A stretch of DNA of 64,000 nucleotides from Diogma glabrata (lineage: Eukaryota > Arthropoda > Insecta > Diptera > Cylindrotomidae), in contig OY856186.1 in assembly GCA_963693315.1 (NCBI GenBank), positions 90,337,381-90,401,380 of the forward strand. Reading direction: 5' to 3'. Below the pieces are notes generated by a model that saw only the letters and a list, made by a program, of their open reading frames with translations, made no database searches and was not told the DNA's origin. Position numbers and translations under genes: made by a program. This document shows positions 1 to 11,267 of this stretch, in pieces. Positions within the stretch are counted from its first letter, which is position 1; every line of letters starts with the position of its first letter.

Positions 1-2062
1 GTGCAAAGGAGAGCGATTCCTCTGTAGTTTGCACATTGTAGGCGATTACCTTTTTTATGGATTGGTATCAGCATAGCTGTGTTCCAGTCCTGTGGCATGG
101 TTTCATTCCTCCAGATCATATGAACAAGTTCAAAAAATCTTAAGGATAGAGTTTCGCCACCATGTACAATCATTTCGGATGTTATATCGTCGATACCAGG
201 TGCTTTATTGCGTTTTAATTTAGACAGCGCCGCTTCGAATTCCTCTTTGGTTAGTTTGTCTACATGTACCTTTGACGCACGAATAAGCTTTGCTCGTCGC
301 CCGACTTGTTGCTGGTCACTTAAGTTGAGAAGATTCTCAAAATAAGCGGCCCAAATATCTAAAATATTTTTAAGGTCTACTTGTAGCTCCTCATCTTCGT
401 TTTGAATAGCAGTCGATCTAGTTTGAGGGCCTTTCTTTAAGGTTTTAACCTGTTGAAAGAAGTTACGCGATTGATGTTCCTTATTGAAGCTTTCAATCTC
501 CTCACACTGTCTCTTCCACCATTCTCTCTTCGTTCATCTACATAGCATTGTAACGGCTTGTCTTGCCAGTTTATAGTTCTCCTTCGTGGACCTGGTGTTG
601 CGTCCTTGTAGACACTTCAGATAGCAATCTCCTTTGTATTGAATAGCATCAAGGCATGCATGATCCATCCATGGCTTCTGGGAGTGGTTCTCTGGTCGTC
701 CAAGTATTCCCTCAGCAGCGCTTAAAACAGCATCTTTGAGCAAATACCATGACTTATCGACGTCTCCATTAATGGTTTCTGATTTATCCAATGTTTTGGC
801 AATATGGATTTGTTTGATATCTCTCTTCTGTTTCAGCACTCTTTAATGATGAGATGTTAAAACGTTTCCGTTGATTGAATTTTGGAATGCCTGGATTTGG
901 GAAGTGGAACCTTATCGTTGCACATACAAGGAAGTGGTCACTTCCAATGTATGCACCTCTAAAGGATCGCACATCCAGAACGCTCAAAAAGAAACGTGAT
1001 GTTACTAGAACGTGATCAATTTGATTTCGAGTATTTCCATTCGGTGAGACCCAAGTCTGCTTATGAATCGATCGATGCGGAAAGAACGTACTGGCAATTC
1101 TCAAATTATTTGATAATGCAAACTCAGTCATTCTCTCACCATTATCATTCGAATTCAAATGCAAGCTGTTGGGACCCACCACATTTCCATAAGAGATATC
1201 TCTTCCAACCTGTCCATTAAAGTCACTAAGAACCATAATGAAGTCGCGTGTTGGTGTTTGTTTCATAACCTCTTCCAGTGCTATGTAGAAATTATCCTTC
1301 TCGTCGACGGTCTTAGCTTCAGTTGGTGCATGCACGGCAATAAGAGAAATATTGTTATATGTACCGCGTACACGTAGGTAGCAGATCCTCTCACTGACCG
1401 GGATGAATTTCATCACGGCTTCTTGTATGCGTACACCAACAAGAAAGCCAGTTCCAAATTCTCTTTGAGAAGGATGACCACTACAGTATAGAGAGTGACT
1501 ATCCAAATCTTGTTTTCCGATTATCGGCTGCCTAATTTCTTGTAGAGCAATAATATCCATCCTATACCTCTCAGCCTCTGTTTCTAGACTTATAAGAGCA
1601 TCAGGAGCGCTCAAGCTGCGCACGTTCCACGTTCCAATTCGGATGTCTGGTCTTTTTTCACGTCCAGGTAAAATTCTGTTTTTGTTTCCGGGTCTGTTTT
1701 TCTCTTTCTGATAACCAAATTTAACATATTAGTTTTTCCGGGGTTAGGGTGTTAACCTTAGGCCCAACCCAAATTGTCGTGAATGGGTCCGTTCTGCACA
1801 TTAAGGTCACCAGAAACAACCTTTTTTACACGTTTATATAGCGAGCCGCTTGATTCAAGACAGACGCCCGCTCCAAGCCGCCCCTGACATGGAGAACAGA
1901 CGCTTGAGTCGCATTGGTTGTAAGGCCCCAATTCGCCGTGATGTAGCGTCATTGACTAAGCAGTTTTTACTCTGCTTGTCTCCAATACACCAACCTAATT
2001 CTGTCAGCATTACCCAGGCAGCACGGCGCGGACGTCGAATTTCGGATTTCGCTACCCGGGGC
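1..2062 (-). mobile_element. RTE-type LINE, copy A (5' part, runs off left edge)
   Basis: A non-LTR retrotransposon read on the minus strand. Its 5' end is near 2062, where the sequence matches the 5' end of RTE copy B (53507) in reverse complement. A 5' UTR with one copy of the 81-bp unit found twice in copy B follows. The endonuclease begins at about 1655 (RIGTWNVRSL) and has the family motifs IIALQEIR, VHAPTEAK, SDFNGQVGR and SDHFLV. The connector and the N-terminal fingers of the reverse transcriptase (NKAPGIDDITSEM, CANYRGIALL) continue to base 1. The frame is broken by a frameshift near 840 and by an in-frame TGA at 534-536. Protein divergence from copy B is clear, so the two are different subfamilies. 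The remaining RT lies outside the window. It sits downstream of vari. Confidence 0.85.
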
Positions 2063-3777
2063 GAGAATTTAGATGACATAAAAAGATTATTTTCGTAAAA
2101 CATAACATACACATTTTTATACACACATTTAAAAGCATTTAAATGCATGGACTAAGAAATAAAAATAAAATGCTTTTAAGCTACCTTGGTTACTCTGCTA
2201 GATCTTTGTCTTCTGGTGTTGTTTCATTGAAGCGAATGCCGCAAAGTTCTGCAAAATCCCTTCATTAGTTAAAAATGAATTTAAATTTAGTATCATCTCT
2301 GCATTGTTTAAGCATCAAGAAAGTAGTTTTAATTAAAGTGCTTGTGCTAGAAATTATTATATCTTTGCTTTGTAACTGTTCAGAGAGTGAATTTGTAAAC
2401 GACAGCAGATCGTGCAGCATAAAAAAAACGATGGTTTTTCTATACGATCCCAGGCATCCCGGGATTTAAAATTTATGAGTCACGTAGTCCCAGGATCCAT
2501 AAAACACCACGGGATTGCAATCCCTACGTGACTCCTGTTACGTCGAATCGTTTTTTTGTTTGTTTGTTTGTTTTCCTTTATTTGTCTCAGAGAGAAAGAG
2601 TTATGTCTACCCTAAACTGACCGGAGCCAAATCGTTAAAATGTGGGGCGAAATGCAAACATTCTTCCAAATACTAGCTAATTAGAATTTCTATTGCGAGA
2701 AAGTGGGACGGTGAACACGTGCTAACTAGATTGTGCATTTACTATTTAATGCTTTCCTTTACTATTTGTTTAATATTAAATTCTACAAAAATTCTTTTAT
2801 TTTAGTTGGACATTTTTCAACCGTTAGGAAATGTGTTTACAGTGGTTCGTACATTTTCAAAATTCTTTCTAGTGCTGACATTACCACCAGCCAGCGAGTT
2901 TCACTGTATCCAATAAGTTGGTTATGTTTGACATTACTTTTGTCGCAGAACTCCTTCAACTTAAACCACTAAAGACAGTAAAATATCCAAATTTTTTTAA
3001 CCCTGCCATTTACATCAGCAGCACTTCTTATTGCATTATTTAGAATACAGGCTGCGAATCCAATACCCAATACATTCTGATTCAAATTCGCGTTTAGCTT
3101 GCTTTTAAATTTTCACCCCTTGACGTGACACCACTAAAATTGGTGTTCGTGTTATCAGCGCAAATTGCAACAAATGACAACAAGAAAACAAAATAACAAC
3201 AAAACTTGTTTAAGCTACTGGAGCTGGCGGCTTATAACAACGCTTTTTTATGTTTATCTGTATCTATATGTCTTTTAATATCATAATGTCCACGCAAATT
3301 CACTCCGACTGGTAATACAATAAACTTTTGCGTCGTTATATTTTGATTTTTTTATAAAAGGATAATCCAATTCAATATCGTATGAGAATTTACGTAAACG
3401 TTTTCTACCCGTCTTGATCTGCAGGAGAACTTTTTAAATATAATTTTAAAAATTAGTATAAATTTACCTTTTATAGTAGCTTAAAACTTTTGTTACACAA
3501 GTAAAGACTGCAAAACAATTGAAACAATTTATTTTAATTTTACAAAATAATTAATATCTTTTCTGTATTCTGTAAGTATAAGAGGTATATAGTATACCTC
3601 TCGTTCTATCTTTTGCAAATCTATACCATTTATCAAGTTTTATGCTGTTTACTTTGTTTGTTCTTTATTGAGAAAAAAAATTAGAAATTAGAAAGTAATA
3701 ATTTTACTTTTGAGCTACCTAGCTAAAGTGTGTTTAAACAGAGAACAGGAAATGTCAGGGTTCTCAAAATAAGTGGG
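2063..3777. other. Unassigned intergenic DNA
   Basis: AT-rich, with no coding region I can support. The only structure seen is a small inverted repeat near 2477-2534 (GAGTCACGTAG and its complement) in a locally GC-richer patch with several CCCGGGA-like words. This may be the relic of a small foldback element. Confidence 0.4.
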
Positions 3778-4444
3778 GCATGGAGGGATCAGCTTTTATT
3801 GTTTTATAATTTTTTTTTATTTTTGATCTACGGATGTGACAAACCCGCGTACTCCAGTCCCTGCTATTGACATACGAGTTAACGTGAGTTATCACATACC
3901 ACTGGCAATAGCAGTGAGATATCGCTAGCCAAGGTGACATCTTAGGGGCGGTGGCGGATGAACTGTATTCAGTCAACGGTAGCACCCTCAATCTTAGCTG
4001 TGAAATAATCCTTGATGATGAGACGCTATTGCTTCCTTGAAAAAACGAGCCTTCATATACCTATGTGTGGGCTTTAATCATTAAGAAAGATGGTGCGTCA
4101 CAGGATCAAGGAATATGCAACCGGCTGAAGTATTGGCAACTACATTTTTGTTTTGTTTCAGCAAATTTTTGCCAAAATTTGCTATTTACTTTTTAATTTA
4201 CTTTTATTTTCTTTATTCTATCATAAAATATTGGCCTATGTCATATTTTGTCAGTGATAGGATTTTTTGTTTAGTTATCCATTCTTTAACAAAAAATATA
4301 AAAAAACAAAAAAAAGGAAGATTTACGTCCATCAACACCTTTGAACGTATGTTGTTGTGGGACCTTGGTCTTAAAAGGTTTTTAAGTGTTATTGTGACAC
4401 ATATTGTAATTCCTACTACACAACACATTTTATTAAAAAAAAAT
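3778..4444 (+). mobile_element. SINE-X copy 1 (non-autonomous retroposon)
   Basis: A 667-bp repeat that starts GCATGGAGGGATCA and ends in an A-run after ACACATTTTATT. Close copies lie at 17403-19427 (interrupted) and 20043-20708, and a diverged, interrupted copy at 44138-47240. The last ~130 bp match the 3' end of the LINE at 41150-43830. The match includes the end of that LINE's coding frame, since LLWDLGLKR and TQHILLKK can be read in both. This is the expected arrangement for a SINE, or an internally deleted LINE, that is copied by a partner LINE. I do not recognise the 5' body, and no clear pol III A/B boxes were found. Confidence 0.8.
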
Positions 4445-4605
4445 AATTAGGTTGTGTTCTCCTGCATGTACTTACTTTTAAGTTTATATAAATTACCAAT
4501 GGCCAATAACAATTGAAATTTGAATGTTAAATACTGCACTATGAACTCTCGAGGAGCCCTATACTAATGAAATATTTTGTTTCCTCTGACTCAGACACGA
4601 ATATC

Positions 4606-4730
4606 TTATAAACAAAACGCAATCGTTCTTCTAAAAGCGGTGATGCTGCGCACCTTATAGTACGATAGAATTTTGTCAAAATACGCACCCACGGCGTTTT
4701 TGGAAGAACGATTGTGTTTTGTTTATAAAA
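4606..4730. repeat. Short inverted repeat / foldback element
   Basis: Two arms of about 31 bp, TTATAAACAAAACGCAATCG and onward versus its near-complement at 4697-4728, flank a spacer of about 60 bp. The arms differ at only a few positions. It fits a very small MITE, but no target duplication was confirmed. Confidence 0.65.
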
Positions 4731-5059
4731 CTGATTTCATCAGAAGATTAGAAGCAATACGACCGCCTTTCGTATCGGCGGCGCTCTAGTCCTAGATACA
4801 AAGAACGATAACGGTTGGAATATTGCGATGAACTGTACTTTAGTTGGGCCAAAATAATATGTAACGTAATAATTATATTATCAGATATATTTCAATTAAT
4901 AGTATGCGATAAAATTGGTATATTAGTTAAGTAAATCTTCTAAAAATTAGACGAATTTACAAAATAACCGTGCATTGAAATTTTTATAGTGTATAATTCT
5001 ACCACGATTGGATGGTTTTATTGAATCGATGTATTGAATTATTGATAGTATCAGATCCT

Positions 5060-5106
5060 TGGGGGGGGCCAATGCCCCCCCCAGCCCTACCCAATTGACG
5101 CCCCTG
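5060..5106 (-). mobile_element. Terminal fragment of a hAT-like element
   Basis: Read on the minus strand this begins CAGGGGCGTCAATTGGG and runs into C/G homopolymer tracts. CAGGGGCG is a common hAT terminal sequence. No partner terminus or 8-bp duplication was found nearby, so it is treated as a fragment. Confidence 0.45.
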
Positions 5107-6824
5107 ATGGGAAGGTAGAATTTTTATCCAATTTGGTCATGACGAACAATTGCAAATTTAATTATGTAATTTTATGTTAAAACCTAATTGGTTCAGCAGT
5201 TCAATGAATATTTGGGATTTAAATTGAATCTCTTAATTAGTAATACATATAGTTGATTCTGAATCGCCAAATCTAGAAATTTGTATATATTGTATACGTT
5301 CAAAGCAGCAGTTGCAGTAGTAATGCCTAGTGCGAGCATTATAGGGTCGATTATTGATGTCGAATTGTATTTGTACAAATCATTGTGAATTTTATTGTGC
5401 AAACATGGGACTTGGCATTAAAAACAAAGAATGTGCGTACAGAACTAACTTAAGAAATAGAGCAAACGAGATTGTGAGAATGTCTCAATTTAAAACAAAA
5501 GCGGTTTCAAGTAACTATGGATGCCGACGAAGAAGTCATAGGAAGCTACCCATTTCGGCTAGTTTCAACCGGTGATTAGGTCATTATAGAGGAAAAGTGC
5601 TGTGATAGAAACAGCAAATCAATTATTACTTTCAAAGTTCGATTTTACGTAACTAATGCTTATCATTAGTGAAACGAACATAAAAGAGCATCAAGTACAA
5701 AGCGAGATAATCTGGATAAAGAGGGAATCAGTATTACATTAATACTTTAATCAAAAGTTAGAAGTATGTAGTAAAAACAGCAAGACGCAATAACGCGTTA
5801 ACACCAATAAAGCCATAGATGAGTAACTTCAACAATCCAGAATTTCTGCCTGATCAGGTAACACACAATGAGCAAGGATTCAACGAATATTCTTTCGTTA
5901 GAAGTACTGGATGTTAGACGTTAGATTAGCAATCTGAATATCTTAACTTACCCCCAGCTCCCAAATTTCATTTGCATTTATAAAATGTACCAAAATATGT
6001 AAATAAAATGTCACTGTTTTAATTTCCTAGACTTCTGCAAACTATCTATTTCCAAACGATTTTTGCTGAACCGTGTCTCCAGCGATATACAATTATGAAA
6101 CTAAATCCAGTTATCTCTAGATTACGGATATTATGCATATGATTCTCGTTGTAGACATGCACAGATTATTTTGAAACACGAAAACGAAGAATTGGTAAAG
6201 ATATGAAGGTTGACTACCATCAATCCCATCAATCTCCAGTTTTATTTATTCGAATATAGAAACAATATGCTTCAACGCTCTGCTCTATAGACATTTATTT
6301 TACTGTGAAGTTCTAATATATTCAATCCGGCTCGAAGGACTAAATAATCTATTGAAGATTTCCAAATCAAATAAAAGAAAACCTAAAATTCTTTGATTGT
6401 TTTTTTAATTTATTACAATAAATTTATTTTTAAAAATTAACATTTAAAAAACAAAGAATAAACATATTTAATATATTTATCTTTCTATTTTTATGACCTT
6501 AAACAATAATTAATACAATTAATTTTATAATTATTTTTAATAATAAACTAATCTACAATATGTATTCGTTTTGTTTTTTATTTATAGATTTTTCTAAATT
6601 ATATAATTACTATTTTAAGTTTGTGAACACAACAAATGTAAATAAAATTTGATATCGAATATTACAATTAATACAATTAACATGAAATAAAATTTAATTA
6701 TTCGTTTCTTTTAAAATTTTTAATAATAATAATACAGTTATATTTAAAATTAATATGTAGTACATTTTTGATTAATAAATTTAATTTATTATTTCAAATT
6801 TTTCATCTATAATTAATATTTTTA
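5107..6824. other. Unassigned DNA and likely vari 3' UTR
   Basis: No coding region is supported. The last ~450 bases before the vari stop codon are extremely AT-rich and hold several minus-strand AATAAA words (TTTATT on the plus strand). The vari 3' UTR and poly(A) site probably lie here, but I cannot choose one signal. Confidence 0.4.
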
Positions 6825-7001
6825 TTAATAAATCCAATTAACTGGAACCCATTGATGTTCATGACTTAAAGCATCTAATGCTTCTACAACTTTTCTAAAG
6901 GAAATGTCAAAGTCTTCATTGACGATTAGCATATCGAAATATTTTTCATATTTTCGTTGTAAAAGTGAACTTTCTTCAACTGTTGATACTAAGTCGTCAT
7001 C
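6825..7001 (-). CDS. vari: Varicose (MPP2/6-type MAGUK), last coding exon
   Basis: This exon encodes 58 residues and the stop codon (TAA at 6825-6827). It begins DDDLVSTVEESS and ends QWVPVNWIY, the typical C-terminus of MPP2/MPP6/Varicose proteins. It supplies the end of the guanylate-kinase domain. The acceptor AG is at 7002-7003 on the minus strand and the intron to the previous exon is 96 bp, phase 0. Its 177 bases are 59 whole codons, so the frame agrees with the exon before it. Confidence 0.93.
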   Translation of the reverse strand, partial: DDDLVSTVEESSLLQRKYEKYFDMLIVNEDFDISFRKVVEALDALSHEHQWVPVNWIY

Positions 7002-7097
7002 CTAACTCAGAAATAAAAGTTTTTATAATAAATAAAAAGAAGTTGAATTATAAACAATAAATAAATAAAATTACATAAGAGTTTTTTTTCATTTTAC

Positions 7098-7172
7098 CTC
7101 ATATAATGATGCCAACGATTCTAGTGTTCGCGCACGCCTAGAACTAAATCTAATAGAACTTTGTCGATCAAA
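7098..7172 (-). CDS. vari: Varicose, Arg/Ser-rich 25-codon exon inside the GuK region
   Basis: A 75-bp exon (25 codons, phase 0 on both sides) encoding FDRQSSIRFSSRRARTLESL and five more residues. Such a basic, serine-rich insert lies within the GuK domain of MPP2/6-type proteins. Donor GT is at 7096-7097 and acceptor AG at 7173-7174, both on the minus strand. Because it is symmetric (0-0) it could be skipped without a frameshift. Whether it is alternatively spliced cannot be seen from genomic DNA. Confidence 0.9.
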
Positions 7173-7295
7173 CTAAAATTAATATAATAAAATTATATAA
7201 ATAACAATAACTCATGCAAAAATGTAACGTAATTTTAGCATTCAATAGATGTAGACATGCTAACTTTATTTGACTATAAAATTGATTATACTAAC

Positions 7296-7627
7296 CGCTA
7301 AATTTTTAGAAGAACCAGTCGCACGTCTTTCCGCATAAATTTGTTTTAAAGTTTCCATTCCCGGTGCCCCAATAAATATAACATAAGGCATGAATTCTGG
7401 ACTATTGTGAAGAACTTTCAACGCACTTGGTGCACAATCCAAAACGCACATTTTCCCTTTAGCAATTACATCACGAATCGAATCCAAATGTGTACCATAA
7501 GTATTACCATTATGTTCACCATATTCCAAAAATTTATTTTCATTTATTTCTTGTTGCATTGTTTCTTGATCGACAAACCAATAGCCTTCTCCTGATTTTT
7601 CGAGTGCACGAGGTGGTCGAGTTGTAT
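7296..7627 (-). CDS. vari: Varicose, guanylate-kinase domain exon
   Basis: Encodes most of the GuK-like domain: TTRPPRALE, GYWFVDQETM, FLEYGEHNGNTYGTHLDSI, CVLDCAPSALKVL and APGMETLKQIYAERRATGS. The first two bases complete a His codon split with the previous exon (phase 1). The exon ends with an Ala codon at phase 0 before a GTTAGT donor. MAGUK GuK domains bind phosphoproteins and generally lack nucleotide kinase activity. The intron separating it from the preceding exon is only 55 bp, and the next is 123 bp. Confidence 0.94.
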
Positions 7628-7682
7628 CTAAAACAAAAGCAAAACATAAAAAAAAAATTTTTAACTAATAAATTAAACTCAC

Positions 7683-8151
7683 GTGGAATTATTGTTGCAA
7701 ATTTATCTGGATCACTATTTATTAATCGATTCTTAAGCGTTCGTCTTCCAACTCCTTGTACACCAATCAATACTAATGTTTTCCGTTTGAATGGTGGCAT
7801 TTTTGTGACTTCCTCATATAACATTAAATCAGCCTTATCGAATTCCCCATTAGCCTTTGATTTATACATTGTCTTTTTCTTCTTCTTTGAGATTCTCGTT
7901 CCGCATATACCGACTTTATGAACATAATCTGCTTCAGGTGCAACATACGCTTTCCGACGTTCTTCTAATTCAGGTGATGGAATCAAACCCGTTACCTCCT
8001 CTACTCCAATATGTTTCGCTTGCCACCAATTTGGATCTTTAACATTTATAATTTGCAAGATATCACCATGTTTGAACGGGAGTCCGATTTCTTGACATGG
8101 TAAAAGTGTATCGTATTCTGGCTCATAATCGAATAATGCTCGCATGTAGCA
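7683..8151 (-). CDS. vari: Varicose, SH3 and start of GuK domain
   Basis: Encodes 156 residues plus one base. It opens CYMRALFDYEPEYDTLLPC, a MAGUK SH3 domain with the NWWQA signature about 40 residues in. The hinge ELEERRKAYVAPEADYVHK and the basic KKKKKTMYK stretch follow. The GuK domain then starts (TLVLIGVQGVGRRTLKNRL) with a degenerate P-loop, as expected for a catalytically inactive MAGUK GuK. Acceptor AG is at 8152-8153; the donor is GTGAGT. SH3 and GuK fold against each other in MAGUKs. In flies Varicose acts in pleated septate junctions, which seal epithelia and size tracheal tubes; that role is family knowledge. The upstream intron is 3116 bp. Confidence 0.95.
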
Positions 8152-8425
8152 CTATTTTTTTTTTTTGATAAAAAATAAAAGAAAAAATCAGTTAGGATTC
8201 GGTTACAAAACTTTAAAAATATGTGATTTATTGTGAAATATAAAACATACACCAAAAACCAAACACACACATTGTTCAATCAACGCACACAACACAATGC
8301 AGTCAAATCGGAATATAATGATACTAGAACTAAAATATGGTGAAAAATACTTAAAAAATTCGAACCCAAAATTTAGCGTAGATTAAAAATCGAATCAAGA
8401 CGCCGATGAAATAAGAAATTTGAAC

Positions 8426-8946
8426 GACCATTTCCGATTTTCTTGAAACTTCAGTAATCGTTAATATAACAAAAAAAATTAATACGTTTTTTATTTTTTC
8501 TCTAGTTTTGACACAGGATGGTTCGAAATTTGTTAAGAAATTTTGTGACAAGCAAAGTTTTAAATAAAATTGTGCTCGAACAGAATTGCTGGAGGGCATA
8601 ATTTTTTTTGTTTGAAAATATCAATATTTTGTTTTAAAATATTTATATCTTTATTTTTATATTATATTTTAATTTTTCAAACATGGCGATTTCAAAAAGG
8701 ACTTTTTGTTCTTTCATTTTTCTATATTTTAAAGATTTATTATTTACCCCAGTTCCTTTCAAAATATTATTCAAATCGGTTACTCCGTTCGAGTACAATT
8801 TAAATTTAAACTTTGCTTGTCACTAAATTTCTTAACAAATTTCGAGCCACCCTGTGTCAAACTTAGTGAAAAAGTAAAAAAGGCGTATTATTTTTTTTCT
8901 AATTATACTAACAATTACCGAAGTTTCAAGGAAGTCGGCAATGGTC
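8426..8946. repeat. Foldback element with ~160-bp imperfect inverted arms
   Basis: The left arm, about 8426-8581, is the imperfect reverse complement of the right arm, about 8787-8946. Matching blocks include CTTGAAACTTC, TTGACACAGG and CGAAATTTGTTAAGAAATTT. The spacer is about 205 bp and AT-rich. No transposase is present, so it is a non-autonomous foldback or palindromic MITE. It lies inside the vari intron before the SH3 exon. Confidence 0.75.
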
Positions 8947-9287
8947 ATCCCGGCAAACTCTGTCGTTCTGCAAGAGTTCTTCGCAGTAGTTGTTTCGACT
9001 CCTTCGCTTCTTACGTTCCTCTGTATATTTAAGGTGATGGATGTAATACAATTCTTGTTTGTGAATGACATTATTTATTTCTGCCTGATTATGAGAAAAT
9101 TCAATAGTGATCAGAAAATGTATAATACTATAATACTTTGTAGGCCTTATTGAGTTTATAAGATTAATTAACGAATACCACCGTTAATACTTGCAATGCA
9201 AGTATAAGCATTTTTTATTATTTGATTTTAAACTTTGATTGTGATTAGCACAAAAATATGAAATACTAGTTTTTTAGACTCAAGAAA

Positions 9288-9632
9288 ATGGAGAGCAAAG
9301 GACATGAAAATAGTATGGATAATTTTTTAAATGGCTATGGAACCCATTCTATTCAACTTTCTATGACTTCATTAATAGAATTAATTAACAACTTTCTATC
9401 ATTGGTAAGACGTAGGAGATACATGAGAAGCATGCAATGTGCTATCATCAGCAAGATTGTGGATAGAGGATACTATAAAGAGTTTGTAAATTATTTTTGT
9501 ATAAAAAACAAGGTTGATGAAAGTGCAGAAGCTTGGGGAACACCAGTATTCGTTTTGAAAATATGGGATGCAAGGCAACCTACATTGACTTGGTGCTTTA
9601 GAGAGTGTTTGCGACTTGGAACTTCATATTAA
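9288..9632 (+). other. Unassigned 114-codon open frame in vari intron
   Basis: An uninterrupted plus-strand frame from ATG (MESKGHENSMDNFLNGYG) to TAA. It contains a basic patch (RRRRYMRSM) and an aromatic, Cys-containing C-terminus (LTWCFRECLRLGTSY). I recognise no domain. It is antisense to the host gene and lies within its intron. It could be chance, a relic of a mobile element, or a small intronic gene. Chance or relic is most likely. Confidence 0.2.
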
Positions 9633-10106
9633 GAATGTTAAACTTTATCTTTGGAGTTTAAATTCAGATTTTAAGCTTCCACCTTGGGTTGCACTTAATT
9701 AAACATGAATACTAGCATTGATCTTGAAAGTTGGGCATTCAGATTTAGGATAAAGTGTATTAGTACTTGAAAATTGTCACGTTAGACCCCAGACTGAGAA
9801 CTGAAATGTTCTATGGTGCCATTAACACTTCGGTTAATACTTCATATATAAATTGGTGCTTCGGGTTGAAACTTATCGGGTTTGTTAAACAAAGTATCAA
9901 AAATTATTAAATCTTCGTTCTTGGCTTTCCATATCATTTGATAGAAGACTGCACTAAGAATTTACAAATTTCTGTTTGAGATTAGCTACTTGGGATTTAA
10001 GATACTAAATTTGAAGCTTAGGACATTGGTTTTCGATAACTATTATTTGCGACTTAGATTTCAAGATTTAGGGTTTTAAATTAGCTTTTTGTACTCCTGA
10101 TTAGGA

Positions 10107-10166
10107 ATTTATAACTATAAAATTCTTATTCCCTTTTCTGAGAATAAGAATTTTATAGTTATAAAT
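10107..10166. repeat. Perfect 25-bp hairpin
   Basis: Bases 10107-10131 and 10142-10166 are exact reverse complements, separated by a 10-base loop. With arms this long and no mismatch it would form a very stable stem in RNA or in single-stranded DNA. No flanking duplication was noted. Confidence 0.85.
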
Positions 10167-11267
10167 ACAAATGACTTTTTGAATATTATTTGGCTTTTAA
10201 ACATTGGATTTGGTTTATTGTGTTTCAGGTATATTGTAAAATGTAGAATATATGATTTAAAACTCAAAAGTTTGTTGTCCCAGAAGCAGACGATGCAATT
10301 TTGTTCTTAACTTTGAACTGCAGATCCAAATTTACTTTTATGTGAATTTGAGCATGTTATAAAACACTTGTGAGTTTAAGCCTCAAATTTAGGACTTTCT
10401 AGACCTATATAACTATAGAATCCTTGTGAGCTTAATACACAAAGTTTATGTGCCATGATAAATACGATTCCGCGGAAAAATTGTTTTTATAGGAAGACTT
10501 TCACAACGGAACAGCTCAAGCATCCGTACGACCTAAAGATCTATTGGGCTTAATGACAAGCTATTGAGCTTAATTTTAGACACCCAATGCCACGATGACT
10601 ATGGTGTCCTTACAATTATAACAAAGTTGTTGCACCCAATCCTTCGTAGGTTTTCGTAGCATATTCATACTAACTCCGACTCAACGTATATTGATCTCAG
10701 AATCGGCGAATATTTAACACTAACTTTGAGCTGATCATTGAGTTCATTGTTTTCGTATCCTTATACATATATTAAACAAAAAATTTAATTTAAATTCATT
10801 ATAATCCGATTTCACTACTATAATTAATCCTTAATCAGTGTTCTTAAAATCTAGATATACTTGAGTTGTGATGGTAATCCAATAACCTTTTTTTTATAGT
10901 AACAAATGTTTTTTTTTGTTTCGATTAAGCAGTGATGATGAATTTGTTTTGCCACAGGGGGAGATAGACTTATCAAATTAGTACAATTAGTAAGAAATTT
11001 TGAAATACAAAAATGCAAAACAATACAAATGAAAAACGTTGCTCTACACAAACAAAATAAAAAAAAAACGAAACATACCAAAAACTTGCCAAGTTACCAA
11101 AAATTGAAAGTTAAAATTTTAAATTACAGCTAACTAAATACCAAATAAAATATACTACAGTTTTTACCAATTGAATAATAATAATAATATATATAATTTA
11201 CTAGAAATTAGAAATAGAAAAATATATGTGAAAAGCTAACAAAAAAAGCACAGCACACAACACTTAC

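Larger units (their letters stand above)
8152..11267. other. vari intron of 3.1 kb with repeats
   Basis: Apart from the foldback at 8426-8946, the hairpin at 10107-10166 and the unassigned frame at 9288-9632, nothing coding is recognised. Between about 9600 and 10450 the text looks like decayed near-repeats built on TTTAAG, CTTAGG and GATTTA words. That suggests an old degenerate tandem array, which I could not define precisely. Confidence 0.6.

Noticed and set aside
6825..8151. A stand-alone guanylate kinase gene
   Set aside because: The frame joins through splice sites to SH3 and PDZ exons and has a degenerate P-loop, so it is part of the vari MAGUK gene.
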